NCBI RefSeq assembly: GCF_030247185.1
Contig: NC_080572.1
Location: 33,464,971-33,528,970, forward strand
Direction of reading: 5' to 3'
DNA: 64,000 nt
DNA from: Malaya genurostris
Lineage: Eukaryota > Arthropoda > Insecta > Diptera > Culicidae
Shown: one piece after another, positions 45,440-57,829 of the stretch
How positions within the stretch are numbered: the first letter of the stretch is position 1
Layout of the letters: each line of letters begins with the position of its first letter
The notes under the pieces: model-generated
What the model was told of the DNA's origin: nothing
Databases searched by the model: none
The model's input: the letters and a program-made list of their open reading frames with translations, nothing else
Translations under genes and position numbers: made by a program

Positions 45440-46945
45440 TGCATTCGCATTAAAAAGTTATAAAGTTGCTCTCCCAAGCTGCATTCTTCTCGGCCATTAA
45501 CTGTTCACATTCGTCGTTGAACCAATCCTTCCTTACGTTCAGAACCGCCGTACCTAGCGTTGCTGATGCAGTGCTACCTATGGCAGAACGGATGTCTCTC
45601 CAGCCATCTTGAAGAGTAGCTGCACCAAGCTGCTCTTCCGTTGGTAGTGCCACTGCCAACTGCTGCGCGTAATCTTGAGCTACTCCAGCATATCGGAGCC
45701 GCGCGATGTTAAACCGCGACGTTCGGTTTCGATATTTGGAAGCCACCGAGCGCATGCATACAAAACCAAGTAGTGGTCCGAATCTATATTCGCACTGCGG
45801 TACTTGCGAACATTGTTGATGTCCGAGAAAAATTTTCCGTCGATCCAAACGTGGTCGATTTGATTTTCGGTTTGTTGGTCAGGTTATCTCCAAGTAGCTT
45901 TGTAGATATCCTTGCGGGGAAAGAAGGTGCTTATGACTACCATTCCTCGGGAGGCCGCAAAGTTGACACATCGTTGGTCGTTGTTATTCGATGCGGCATG
46001 TAAGCTGTTCGGCCCGATTACCGATCGGTACATTGCCTCCCTTCCTATCTTGGCATTCATGTCACCGATGACAATTTTACGTCTCTGCGTGGGCAGCCGT
46101 CATAGGCTTGTTCCAGCTGCACGTAGAATACTTCTTTCTCGTCATCGGGTCTCCCTTCGTGTGGGCAGTGCATGTTAATGATGCTGTAATTGAAAAAACG
46201 GCCTTTAATTCTCAACTTACACACCCTAGCGTTGATCGGCTGCCATCCAATCACTCGCTGGCGCATCTTGCCCAGCACTATAAAGCCAGTTCCCAGCTCG
46301 TTCGTTGTGCCACATCTTTGGTAGAAGGTAGCCGCTCAATGTCCACTTTTCCACACCTTCTGTCCCGTCCAACAAAGCTCCTGCAGCGCTACGACGTCGA
46401 AGTTGCGAGGATTTAGTTCGTCGTATATTATCCTGTCGCAGTCTGCGAAACCTACCGACTTGCAGTTCCATGTTCCAAGTTTCCAATCGTAGTCCTTATT
46501 TCGTCGCGTGGGTCTATGCCGATTGTTCCGGGATTTATTCTGTATTTCCTATATTATTTGTTAAAAATATTTTACGGGTGGCTTATTAGGCCTACGCCAA
46601 CCCCTTCTCTCACCGGAGGATCCTCGTGCTTGCTCTGTTTACGGTCCCAACTAGCACTAGGACGATCCCGTTGGTGGGGTTGCCACCTTGGATTTAGTTG
46701 GACGGGATGCAGCATTTCATACTCAGCCGCTGGATACCAGAACATACGCTGATTGAAGCCGCTCCTACAGACGCTCCGACATCCTCTAAAGAGGACCCCC
46801 TTCCCTGTCAGCATACGACCAAAGTCCCACCGGGGTTGGTTACCCGATCTTTCATATGGTTGCTCGTACCCAAGCCGGCACCACGGAGAGGTAGGGATAG
46901 GAGTTACTGGACAAGAGGCTAAGAGCCACACTGGGGCCTGAATTA
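45440..46945 (-). pseudogene. RTE-clade LINE 5' part with endonuclease, decayed
   Basis: The minus-strand endonuclease blocks are readable across several frames. In 5' to 3' order: METWNMELQVGRFRRL and DNIRR (46440-46486); VIGWQPINARVCKLRIKGRF, FNYSIINMHCPHEGRPDDE and LEQAYDGCPR (46060-46278); then a NQIDHVWIDGKFFSDI equivalent and SDHYLV-type residues (45760-45880) and KDWFNDECEQLMAEKNAAW (45480-45560). Multiple frameshifts. The RT domain is absent, so this is a 3'-truncated or rearranged copy. 46500-46945 is probably its 5' leader. Confidence 0.82.
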
Positions 46946-48806
46946 CGCATTGTGCAGTCGTTTACCAATTACCAAATTTACTAAACCGCTTCCATTTGAA
47001 TAACACACTAATTTGGCCAACCTTCCCCGAGGGTACTGGAACCGAACACATGACTCCCGAAAAGACATTTTCAAAGGATATAAAAATGTGTTCAGGAATA
47101 TAAAATTATATGTAAGAATAAACAAAATAAAATGTAAAACTGTATTCAGACCGCAGAACCACCTAAAATGGTTTACCTTTGAATCCGGATTACGGTCCTG
47201 AACAACTGCTCTTTAATTGTGACAAGGAATGCGACATGTCAAAAAAAATATACAAAAAACATCTATGAGCTCCACCTAGTGGTGACGTTGAAGACTTTCT
47301 TGTTTGAAATTTTTTAAAAAAATATTCTAGAAATTTGCCGGTTCATTGCCGTGACATACGTCATCAGTAACATGATTTCGTCTATGGCCTATATATGTTT
47401 GTCTCATTCCTGCAGGACACGAAAGTTTAAAGGCCTCCATACACGTTCAGTTTTTCGTCAATCTGGGTCGAAAATTTAATCGTTTGAAATTTGAGACGAA
47501 GTTCATTTCGATTCCTAGATGAATTCCGATTCAAGTCCAGATAGATATGATAATGAATTTCTTATCAAATTTCGCACAATTCATTTGGGCTCAATTCCGT
47601 TTCGACTTAAATTGACGAACTGTCCGTAAGATGTGAATGGCCACCCTATCAGTCGCGATATCCTCTGCGGTGTAAGATGCTAACAGCTGATACAACATCG
47701 ACTGTCATTTCATACATACGCTCAACAGTTCCATTATCAGGTTTTAGAGTGGTCGTAATATAAGTATGGGGCAACTTTCGTGCTCATTCGTTGATTGATG
47801 AAAGAATGCTTTTTCATTGCCATATAACCTACCTACAGTCTGCCTAGAATAGCATTATGGTGTGTGCTCTCGGTGTTCAAAGTCACCATCACCAAGTCTC
47901 ATCAGTCGAGATAGACTACCCTTAACCGTCGGATGGGGGGACTCATTCTATTTGAAGAGTGCTGTGTTTGTTTATCGCTGTTACTTGAACATTGGATTGT
48001 TTTTGTAGTAGTCAATCTGCAGCACAATCAGATTCAGTTTGTTTGTATGTATGTTGCTTAAGTTTCGCCAGATGTAATTTTCATTGAAATATGTCTTGGA
48101 TAATGCGTGTATTCTAGCGCATGCTGTGAATCCGATCTTCTACATGAGTTTTATATGAACTAATATTTTCAAAACGTAATAAAAATAATACATCACAAAC
48201 TATTTGGTTCAATATGTAAAACATGCTAGACAAACATCATCGACGAAAATATTGAATGTTTCATAGATCCGATTTTACCCAGGCTCTCACTAATCGCCCC
48301 AAAGTTTAGAGCTGTTTTATTTTTATATACAACTCGACCTGCTTGAGCCGAATATGTAAATTCTCGTTGTTCTATTCCGCATGGTAGAGTTATAGAAGAC
48401 GTTGAGCGGACACACAGTCAATATTATCTTAATTTCTCTTCTCTCAGAACTGCGCATACGTCTTGGGTACTCTTTCTCCGTCGAAAACCATTAATGAACG
48501 AGAAAACGAACAAGTTTTGCCGGGTGAACTAATTAATCGCTGAGATCAATGTACCCTCTTAGTTTCGTTACCAAATAGGCCTGCATATCGATGCGGGCCC
48601 GAGACATGAGATACCACTCCTTTCCGGATCAATTGCCGCTTCAGTGGGCGTTTGGATCAGACCAAACCGGCAATGAAATTCATTCGATCGAATGGTTATT
48701 TTTTCGATAACATTTTCAAACTGTAAATATAGTAGGCTTTCCGTCAATCGAGTTGATTCCTAGAAATTTCTAAGTGTTTTTTTCTCTCTATATTCGTTTG
48801 TTTTAG
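46946..48806. other. Upstream region of Slmap, no recognised coding
   Basis: 47262-47285 holds an isolated CCACCTAGTGGTGACG. A pyrimidine-rich tract and TTTTAG acceptor (ending 48806) sit just before the Slmap start codon. The first coding exon is therefore probably the second exon, with a 5' UTR exon and promoter upstream, perhaps outside the recognisable sequence. Confidence 0.5.
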
Positions 48807-48809
48807 GTC

Positions 48810-51800
48810 ATGGTGATTATAAATAATAGAGATGATTACTTATCCTTCCTGAAAGCGCCAGGAGTAAGAATGCAAACTCCTGTAGTAAGCAACAACAATT
48901 CCACGACGACGACTCTGATTCGTGACACGGTGATCCAACAGCAACAACAACAACAGCAGCAGCAGAACTGCACACTAAATAACAATAACACGTTGCTGAA
49001 CAGTAATACCGCGAACCTAGGCAACAGCAACGGCAACGGTGTGAATATTTCGAACATTAATAACAACAACGGACTGCCAGGACTGGCGAAGGCGGTACTC
49101 ATCTGTCGGCAAAATTCACACCCGTTTAATGTGAGTCTAATTTTACAGAAACCGGTGGTATCATCCTTAAGCAAGCATTTTAAACTAATAACTTTTTTAT
49201 ATAATTTATTTTACCCCGGCTTTAACCATTTTGGTCGTTCACCGGGGAGGAAACTAATAACTCATATATCCAATTTACAGAATCGAACACTCTTACTTGA
49301 GCCACATCAGGAGGTAAAGGTCGGTCGATCAGTAGCTAGGAATCGGGTGTCTGAGAATAATGCAATTTTCGATTGCAAAGTGTTATCACGAAACCACGCC
49401 GTACTGTGGTACAGTGATGGCAAGTTCTTCATCAAGGTTAGTACGGCTCGAAAACAAAATTATCTGTTGATCAATGTTACTCTACCATCCGTTTTTTGTA
49501 CTTTTAAGGACACCGGAAGCAGTAATGGCACCTTCATCAATAATGTCCGTCTCAGTCAAACAAGTACCGAATCGGAACCGTATGAGGTCAGCTCAGGAGA
49601 CATTGTGCAGTTTGGTGTCGACGTTATGGAGAATACGCGTCGTGAAACGCATGGCTGTATAGTAGCAACACTGAAACTGTTTCTTCCGGATGGCCGGGAA
49701 ACTAAGGCAAGCCAATCGATCGGCGTTGGTGGCCAGAGTACGAAAATACCTCCGGTAGATCTGTATCGACTTAACCAATACATTCAGGAAGCGAATCAGC
49801 GTGAGCAGATTCTAGAAACGAAGCTGACCAGCCTGCAGAAAATGGTTGAGGTGACAAAGTAAGTTTGGAGCTTTTCTTGTCCCATACATATAGCTTTGTA
49901 AGTTAGTGTTACTTTTCTTTCAGACAAAACTCCGCTCTCGGGTGGCAAGCAATGATCGACGAAGATAGGCTACTCAGTCGAATCGATATGCTGGAGAAAA
50001 AATTGCAATACTTCCAGAAAAGCATAACTGACGATAAACTGCGGGAGGAAGTGCTAAAGTTGCAGGACGAGAAAAATCAGTATCAAAGTTCGGCTAAGGA
50101 AGCGCTCTGGAAAGTGCATCAGGAACGACTAGATGCCACTCATAAGCTGGCAACGATTGAGAAGGCCTTGTGTAGCAGTGAGGACGAATGTTCGCTTCTG
50201 CGGGAACAATTGAACAAGACACAGCTGCAGTTGCAGGTGAATAGAAAGTGGTGACGTGTGAAATCGATTATTGATAAAATTAACGGTACTTTGTATTGCA
50301 GGAAGTAACGGGCAGATTGGATGCATTGCAGGGCCAGTACGATGAGAAAGTTTCTTCTAGTGAGGAGATGCTCAAAGCGAAAGAATCGGAAGTATCTAGT
50401 TTGAGTCACGAAATTAACGTGTTGCAGGAGAAACTCAGCTTTTATGCGGTAAGAGAATGTTTGAGCAATGTGATTATTTTAGATATTTTTGCATATACTT
50501 CATAGTTTTACGCGTCTGATGAGGATGATCAACAACCACAACAGGAGTACAATAATTCAGCTGTCTCTGATTGGCTGCTAAAATCTGATATTAAGAAACT
50601 CGAAGGATCTGATGATATTATTAAGGCCATTTGTAATGATGTTGTACGTAGTTTGAATCATTGGAATACAATCATTTTAAACCTTTGTTGCATATTTTCA
50701 AGGAACCCGAGGCTCACATCGATGAGCAGGAAACTAGTCTAGAAGATGGTGTAATGCAACTACAAAAACGAATTCTTACGCTAGAAAGAAATCTCTCTAT
50801 CTTTATGGAAAAGGATAATAAAACAGCGAGTGGTACGATTCTTGGAATGACTTCATTTATAGATAAAGCCCTTGGTAATGTTTCTTTTTCGTAGAATATA
50901 ATGAGTCAAACGACAATGCGAGTGTTACATCATCATCGACAACAGGTATGACGACTATCCATTCTGGGGGTTTAACGAGCTCAAATGATAATGGACCAGT
51001 GGTTTTACCAATGGAAGCAATGGTCAACAGCGGCGAGGAGTGCGACGGCAATCAGAATATAAACAGCACTAGCAACAACGACGACAACATACACGACTCA
51101 CAGCAACTGCCACCGTCCGCAACCGAAACTAATGCAATCGTGACGATGACCACCACAGCATCGATAAAGGAGCAACAGCAATTGAAACGCCTCTCCGGAG
51201 GAATGAAGATATCAGGCGAATTGAATCAAAATGTACTTCGAAGAAATCTCAAACACATCAAAAGCGAATGTGCATTGCTATTACGGCAAATTTGTAAATT
51301 CAAGGAAGAGGATAGGAAAAATGAAAATAACATAGTGGCCAAAGTTAAATACGATGAAATGGAAAGCGAGGTAATTTATACAATTTGTGACTAATTTTTC
51401 TCCCACTATACCAACACATATTCATTTGTCAATAAGTTTTTCAATACTTTGGGGTAATTTGAAGGGAAAATTCAACTTATGCTCAACTAACATTTGTAAT
51501 TCCAGCTTCGGACACTTAAGCAAGAACTGGCTTCTCGTCCACAGCAGGAAGAATTGGCAAAGAAGCAACAGCACTGCGAGAGCCTTACGGAGGATTTAGC
51601 TTTACTGCGGATTGAAGCGGAAGAGCTTAGGGCTTTGAATGATCGTTGTCATGGCGAAATGGACCGTATGGAGAAGGAACTGCTGAAACAGAAAAATAAT
51701 GAAAATGAAAAAATGAGTGCAATTCCTGCGCATCATAAGCAGGATTTAACAACGGCAGCACCAGTTCTGAAAGAAGACGCCGTGGGGAAAAATCAAAGAA

Positions 51801-52495
51801 TTCCACAGGATGACGGGTCCATGGAGGGAGGAGTCCACAAGAAAATTGAAGTCGTTAATATTGGAACGCAAACCGAAATAGAAGAGAAAAAGGCTGTTGT
51901 TGTTGACTTGAGCGAAAACGATGCGTCGATAAGCTCATATTTCGATGAGTTGGATGATGATTATAATGAGGAAGAAGACGACGAAAAAACCGAAACGATA
52001 GATACAACAGAGATATTTATTGGTCAAAGACTGCTAACTGACACTCAGACTAGCATAAACAGCAGCAGTTCAGGAATGAATTATCTTGAAACCTGCAATA
52101 GCCAGGAAATCAACAATTCTTACACTAGCAATACAAGCTTAAATTGCAATGAATCGACAAGTACGCTATTCGAAGTTAAAAAATCCCATGGCAGTGTGAC
52201 TGGTGAACCAAACGGAGCATTAATGGATCGGGTGGGAGACTCATTGTTGGAAAGTAGCATTGAGCACGAGCTGGAACTCATTAACCATCCGGATGTACAG
52301 CGAGAGGAAGAACTAATTGCATTCAAAGAGAAGTATACTCATCTCACCCAGGAGAATATTCGGCTGAACAAGCAGTTGCAAAAACTGAACGACGATTTCA
52401 GCCAATTCAAAAGCAAATCGTTCATGAAGCTTCTAATGTACATAGCACCCGTCATTGTTATCGTTGGTTATATAATGTTTAATTGTGAATCGTAA
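48810..52495 (+). CDS. Slmap: Slmap orthologue: FHA-domain, coiled-coil, tail-anchored protein
   Basis: Nine coding exons by splice-site and frame analysis: 48810-49130, 49281-49436, 49509-49858, 49924-50236, 50302-50448, 50506-50643, 50703-50832, 50895-51370, 51506-52495 (about 1006 aa). SLMAP is a STRIPAK phosphatase adaptor that recruits Hippo kinase through its FHA domain. Seen here: an Asn/Gln-rich N-terminus with a CAA/CAG polyQ (about residues 44-53); an FHA domain with VGRSVARN, CKVLSRNHAVLWY, DTGSSNGTFINN and SGDIVQFGVDV; the family-typical WQAMIDEDRLLSRIDMLEKK and the following coiled coil; an acidic, Ser/Thr-rich middle; and a C-terminal coiled coil plus hydrophobic tail anchor (LLMYIAPVIVIVGYIMF, stop after NCES). 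Introns are short (57-150 nt). The order and motifs match vertebrate SLMAP, so the assignment is secure; the exact ends of exons 5/6 are less so. Confidence 0.95.
48937..48966 (+). repeat. CAA/CAG polyglutamine tract in Slmap exon
   Basis: Ten consecutive glutamine codons, a mix of CAA and CAG, within an Asn-rich low-complexity N-terminal extension absent from vertebrate SLMAP. Likely length-polymorphic. Confidence 0.9.
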
Positions 52496-54239
52496 AGGCA
52501 CTGAGATTTTGAGTTTAGTTCAGTTACAGAGATTAGAGAATTTTATGAAATATTTATTTGGAACCCAGCTAAAAGCAGACCAGCATGATTTGTTTCTGTT
52601 AGCTCATTATTCTTCCATCTGGAAAATGATTATAACTATAGAATATTTTTTTCTCATCTACTCTTTTTGGCGATAGCTTTAAATTATTGGTTTTCCTCTC
52701 TTTCGTGTCTTTAGCTAATATGTATTTATTATCAATGAGAATGAGGAACGTTACTAATAGTAATATAACGAAATCCAGCATGAATAGGGATTCAACCAGA
52801 CAAAAACACGATAGAAGAAATTAACGAAGAACATTATCTTTCCTTCATCTCTGTATATGGGTAATATATTAATCATACTATATCAAAACAACAATCACTC
52901 TCTTTATATATTATTCAACATAATTTCCCGCCAAAAACAAACACATTTTCAATCATATCCTATGCATTATAATACCCTTCGTGAACTGGTCAAGAAAATA
53001 TGTTGGAAAAGACTTTTATACACATTATTTGGATGTGCTCTCAAATCTCGAAATACATAACAAATTTACGTACACTGGAAGTACTTATTTAACAGAACTT
53101 TCGAATGATGCATCATTTCAATTAAATTGAAGAATTCCAGTAGATCTTCAGAAAATGAAAATGCTTGAGAATGTTTCTATCGTAAAGATGAAAAAAGTTT
53201 CTATTGACATGTAAATTACCTAGTTATGTAAAAACTTTTGCGCATGGCCGAGTCGAGAAACACATATGGAACTAATAAAATGACAACAAGTTCAGCAAGC
53301 ATTACAAGAGTACAAATACGAATAAGCAGAGAAAATGAGATGTTTTTTTAATTTTGTGACAGAACACTAAGTCACAACAAAATTAAAAAATACGTGCGAC
53401 GCCTTTCTAAGGCACAATTTCAGACCATGACTTTCAAAATAAGTTGATAATTTTGCTTTGACAGATTGTTTGTTTTACCCGATAACAACTGACCGAGGGT
53501 ACTTTAATCTAGAACAGAAAAGTATACCAAGAAGTCCAATTTATATTCTCTAATAGCTCAATTGAATACTGTTTATGGTATAAAGAAATGAAAGATCGGG
53601 CAATTAGTGAGTATTGTCATAGTACTTCGGCTCGTATTGTTCTATTCAATGTACGATTCTATCAACGAAGTGTATTTTGAAAGGTTCTCTGCTCTAAAAA
53701 ATACCCATTTGCTAATAGAATAGCGACCGCAGTCAACTCTCGACATGAGTGCTTTAAACAAGTAAATAAGTCATTCATTCGCGTCACAGTCGAAAAATTT
53801 AAACGATGCTTGGAATTCTGAAATAAACCTTGTACATTTATAGGAACCGTATATTTCATGATGACCAGTAGTGTAACTAAAAGAGTCGCACCTGTGAATA
53901 AATAGATAAAATAAATGAATATCAAGTCCAATAATCCGAATAAATCCATGTAACAGTTACACAAATTTTGAAACAAGTAAATACTACTTGTATACTACAA
54001 GAGCTCACGTACCCCCCGACGACCCAAGATTAGTGCTACGCCGCGAAATTAATCAGTCCGATCCCCGCAGATGGATCTCCTGGAACCGACACTTCCGATA
54101 GCAATCTTCGAATCAGTCGGAAAAATGCCGAAGTCGGTCCAGTAATTGCAGTTGGCGAATGGCTTCCAATTCACTGAGTCGGCGACGATGTCTACATCTA
54201 TGTTGTTTGTGTAAATATGTTCAATTATGTATGTAACAT
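52496..54239. other. Slmap 3' flank, no recognised gene
   Basis: AT-rich. The first few hundred bases are presumably Slmap 3' UTR. A minus-strand frame at 53662-53976 has a hydrophobic segment but no supporting start, splice context or clear family. Confidence 0.45.
53274..53279 (+). terminator. Possible polyadenylation signal AATAAA
   Basis: An AATAAA hexamer about 780 nt after the Slmap stop. It is the first canonical hexamer I noticed downstream; an ATTAAA variant occurs near 53121. Tentative. Confidence 0.25.
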
Positions 54240-54850
54240 TATTGTACACTCACTTTTCTCGGAGATGGCTGATTCGGTTTTCCCAAACTTAGACTTAAAC
54301 GATCGTCTTGTCTGGTGTGGTCGTACACAATATTACTAAATTTTGTCAGGATCTAACCTTCGGATCCGAAATTACAGGGTGATATCTGCAAGAAAAAAAT
54401 CATGAAAGGTATACACCCCTATTTCGGAAATAGGTGAACCGGTTTTCACAAATTTAGCCTTAAATCAAAGACGTCATATTAACAAGATATCCAGCTCTCA
54501 CATTTCCCGAACAAATCATTGGCAACAACATTTTTTGCGAGCATGGCGCCCTCAGGCGAGTTCGCGTCGAATCTCGTACACAGAAGTAGGGAAGAGAAAT
54601 GTCAAATTCGTGCGCGCCAAAATAGCAGCACTGCGCACCCATGCAATTGACATGATATGTTGAATGTGACACCGTGCGATGGCGTTGCTGAACTGAAGAT
54701 TGATTTTGCTCCAAGCTGACAGGGTCTGCTTAAATGAAAGGTAATGGGATATCATAAAAAGTCCTAAATTTCATTACTATTCGGATTCCGGTTACGGATT
54801 TACAAATCTCTTGTCAGTTGCTGGTCACACGAATCGATTTCGACTATACC
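54240..54850. repeat. Dispersed repeat units interrupted by a small insertion
   Basis: Units at 54240-54460 and 54729-54850 (CACTTTTCTCGGAGATGGCT, TTCCGGTTACGG). Between them 54466-54728 is unrelated sequence bracketed by CTTAAAT on both sides (54459-54465 and 54729-54735), suggesting a 263-bp insertion of unknown type. Its ends are not obvious inverted repeats. Confidence 0.6.
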
Positions 54851-55090
54851 GGCTCCTGAATTCCGGCTCCGGCGTTGTTACGATGGTCTTGGCTGATTTC
54901 ACACTGATTGGTTTTGCACTTTCTAGCAGAAATGAACATTCTGACGGTGTTTCATTGCCATTTTTGCTCGAAAGTGCAAAACCAGACCAATCCACGCATT
55001 CAGTGCTGTTCAATGTATTGTTTTGGGAATGGTTGACATTCCAACTCGAACTGAACATTTCTACTGCATGACAGCCGCCATTGCCGACTG

Positions 55091-56682
55091 GGTCGTCAAA
55101 TGGTGAGATAACTAAGTCCTCACAAGTCCCTATCTCATGCCTCCCCGAGCGTCTATGATGACATTTGGTCAATAGCGTCTATGATGACATTTGGTTAGTA
55201 GCAGAATGAGAGGGTGCGAAATGGCTTGTAGGTTGAAGCCCATCCTAAAGTGCAATGTTCATCATAGTATATTATAACATATAATTCTGTCGTTTATTAC
55301 ATCATGTATTATTAGTATTATTAGAAGAGCGTAACTTACACTGCGACATTAACTGTTATATTATATCATAGCATATTGTTTAATATATTATTGTCTTACA
55401 CTATTTTATGTTATTAGGGTATTATATTGCATTGCATTATAGCATAATATATTGTATTATATTATATTATATTTTATTATATTATATTATATTATATTAT
55501 ATTATATTATATTGTATTCTACTATATTATGTTATACTGTATTGCATTATGTTGTATTATATTATATTATATTATATTATATTATAGGGTTTAGAATATT
55601 ATGAGTAGTACTACGTATCTCTGCGCAAAATATAAATTTGTTTTCCTTATAAGTTATCATTTTTAAAGTAATCTTTTAACTAACTATCAAGGTCGTCACA
55701 AGCTGAGCTTGGTCCTCACTGGTTCCTGTGTGTCTGTGATGACAATTGGTCGAGGGAATGCGTTGATGGTAGAATGAGAGGGTGAGAAATGGCATATTGA
55801 TTCAAGTAATATAATATCATAGCATATCGCAACATATCATTTTATTCATTATATTATTTATTATATATTTCATTGTACTATATTAGATTTGTTTTTTATT
55901 ATTATTTTCATTATTATATTTATTGTTATTATTATTAATTTGTCATCAATAATAATAACATATATTATTTTTATAGATGTGGATATTATTATTGTTATTA
56001 GAAGAGAAATATTCTACTTCCTGCAGTATTGCGAAGATAGAAGAGCATAACTGACACTCTACACTAAATGTTATTTTATATATTGTTTTATGATATATTA
56101 TATTATATTTTATGACATTGTATTATATTATATTAAATTAAAATATATTATATTATATTATATTATATTATGTTATATTGTATTATTTTGTAATCTATTA
56201 TATCTTTTCATGTTATATTAATTTCATTACACTATGTTTCATTGTATTTTTCAATATAAAACATTTTGCACGGGGACGTAAAGGGTAGGGAGCATCAGGG
56301 CATCGGACGAATTGATGACTGGACGAGGGATTGTGGATAGCCAGCCCAAGTCACTTGAAGGAAACTTGTTTCCTTCTGAAGGTTTGAAATGAGTCTGACG
56401 CGCCCTTCTCAAACAAACCATCAGCCGGGTTCAAGCATGTATAGCGATATGCTTCATCCATGCACTGGATATTATGGTTGGAAGAGCATCTTTTATTCCC
56501 GCGGAATACGAGTAAGTGACTCTACTTACATATCCGCCCAACCCTTTTTGTTCGCTTTTCGGTAACAGCTATAGTAAGAAGGTGAATGGATGAGTCATAT
56601 CGGGGCTACTGTAAGTCTACCCGGATCCACTGGCAAGTCCTTGAACTGATGGTGGCTTCACTTCACATCACATATCACATCA
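55091..56682 (+). mobile_element. Family R non-coding retroelement, copy R2, dimeric
   Basis: Flanked by an exact 24-bp target duplication (55067-55090 and 56683-56706, beginning CATGACAGCCGCC). It is built from two diverged units, 55091-55688 and 55689-56682. Each starts GGTCGTCA, then GTCCTCAC, a TGATGACA-TTGGTC block, and GAATGAGAGGGTG-GAAATGGC, followed by AT-rich DNA and an AGAAGAGC(G/A)TAAC block. The 3' end has GATGGTGGCTTCACTTCACA and a CACAT-type repeat tail. No ORF. It lacks the CR1 LINE present in R1. Confidence 0.87.
55430..55590. repeat. (TATAT)n pentanucleotide array within R2
   Basis: The equivalent of the 30017-30211 array, shorter and with more interruptions. Confidence 0.9.
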
Positions 56683-56706
56683 CATGACAGCCGCCATTGC
56701 CGACTG

Positions 56707-56977
56707 CTCCCATCTCCATCGTTCACAGGAAAGAATCAAAGAATAAGGAAGATGCTTCACCTTCTTTACGGAAGGACGACGACTCATCATTTTTACCATA
56801 GATGTCGCGGAGTCGTTGATTTAGACGGGTATGATATCTGGGAATTGCTCTCAGCAAGTTATGCGACCATGAAAAAAGATTTATTTATTGTATTAAGAAT
56901 TTGAATGCAGTTATTACCAAATCATCAGCAAAAAGTGGGACCTACTTGCACGACAATGAAAGTTTGATATTTATATA
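56707..56977. other. No recognised gene
   Basis: Short unclassified stretch between R2 and the minisatellite MITE. Confidence 0.5.
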
Positions 56978-57187
56978 CACAAAGGTCTTTTTTATACGGT
57001 CTTTTTTATGCGACTTTTTTATGCGAAATTTCAGAGTTATGCCTTTCTGCTGTTTTTTCTATGCGAAGTTTCAGAGTTATGCGTTTTTTATGCGAAGTTT
57101 CAGAGTTATGCGGATTTTTTATGAGAATTCTTAGAGTAATGCGATTTTTTTTATGCGGTACGTAAACTTGCATGAAAAAAGACTCTG
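56978..57187. mobile_element. TA-flanked minisatellite MITE, copy 2
   Basis: Same family as 38201-38374: left end CACAAAGGTCTTTTTTATAC after TA, four or five repeats of the TTTATGCGAA / TTTCAGAGTTATGCG unit, then GCGGTACGTAAACTTGCATG and a degraded right end near GACTCTG. The right TA is not preserved. Confidence 0.7.
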
Positions 57188-57606
57188 CGAGCCAGACATG
57201 GCAAAAACACGGATCCATTCCACCTTCACCCATGAGCAAACCACCAGGAGTATTGAATGCTAAGCTCCGTGCCCGTGTTGAATAACAAATACCGAACGCA
57301 GCAGAAAAAGCACCCGTAGCGGTGGTCGTGTAATTGCCAAGCAACGGTGTTTGGATTTTCGGGCAGCACTGAAGTCGAGCATCCCTAACTTCGGCAAACA
57401 CCGAAGCCGAGTGTTACCGATTTTGCCTTAAACGGTTGCTTGTACTATAATCGCCTATACCGCAACGGTATGATGAAAAATGCATTTAAATGATTCATTC
57501 TTTTGTCTTCCATACGCGTTTGATTGAATTCAATTCATTGACAATATAACCAACGCATGCTCTTCGGTGCCTTCTCGAAATTCGAAACACTCGGCAAAAA
57601 ACACGG
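57188..57606. other. No recognised gene
   Basis: 57385-57415 carries CTTCGGCAA/CCGAAGCCGAG motifs like those beside the SINE at 3160-3400. Otherwise unclassified. Confidence 0.4.
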
Positions 57607-57687
57607 GCAAAGTCCTAGCATTACATTCCTTTTGTGAAATTTGGCCTTTCTGTTTCAACAGACTTCGTAGCCGATTCTTAGTGTAAT
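57607..57687 (-). repeat. SINE 3' fragment
   Basis: About 80 bp, the inverted match of 3550-3625, including AGCATTACATTCCTTTTGTG and TTTCAACAGACTTCGTAGCC on the + strand. The tRNA-like head is missing. Confidence 0.7.
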
Positions 57688-57829
57688 TACATGTAATTAC
57701 AAACGTATCTGGAGACTTTAACTTTCCTAGTTTGAATTGGACTGCCACTTCTGATGGATGTTTTTGCTGAATCCGCACTTTCAGAATTTCATGCTAGCAT
57801 CACTACCCTCTCATCAAGCGGTTCTGCTT

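Noticed and set aside
53662..53976. Minus-strand 104-codon frame with a hydrophobic stretch, vaguely like the C-terminus of an insect chemoreceptor
   Set aside because: No convincing start, splice sites, flanking exons or diagnostic motif; the likeness is too weak to call.
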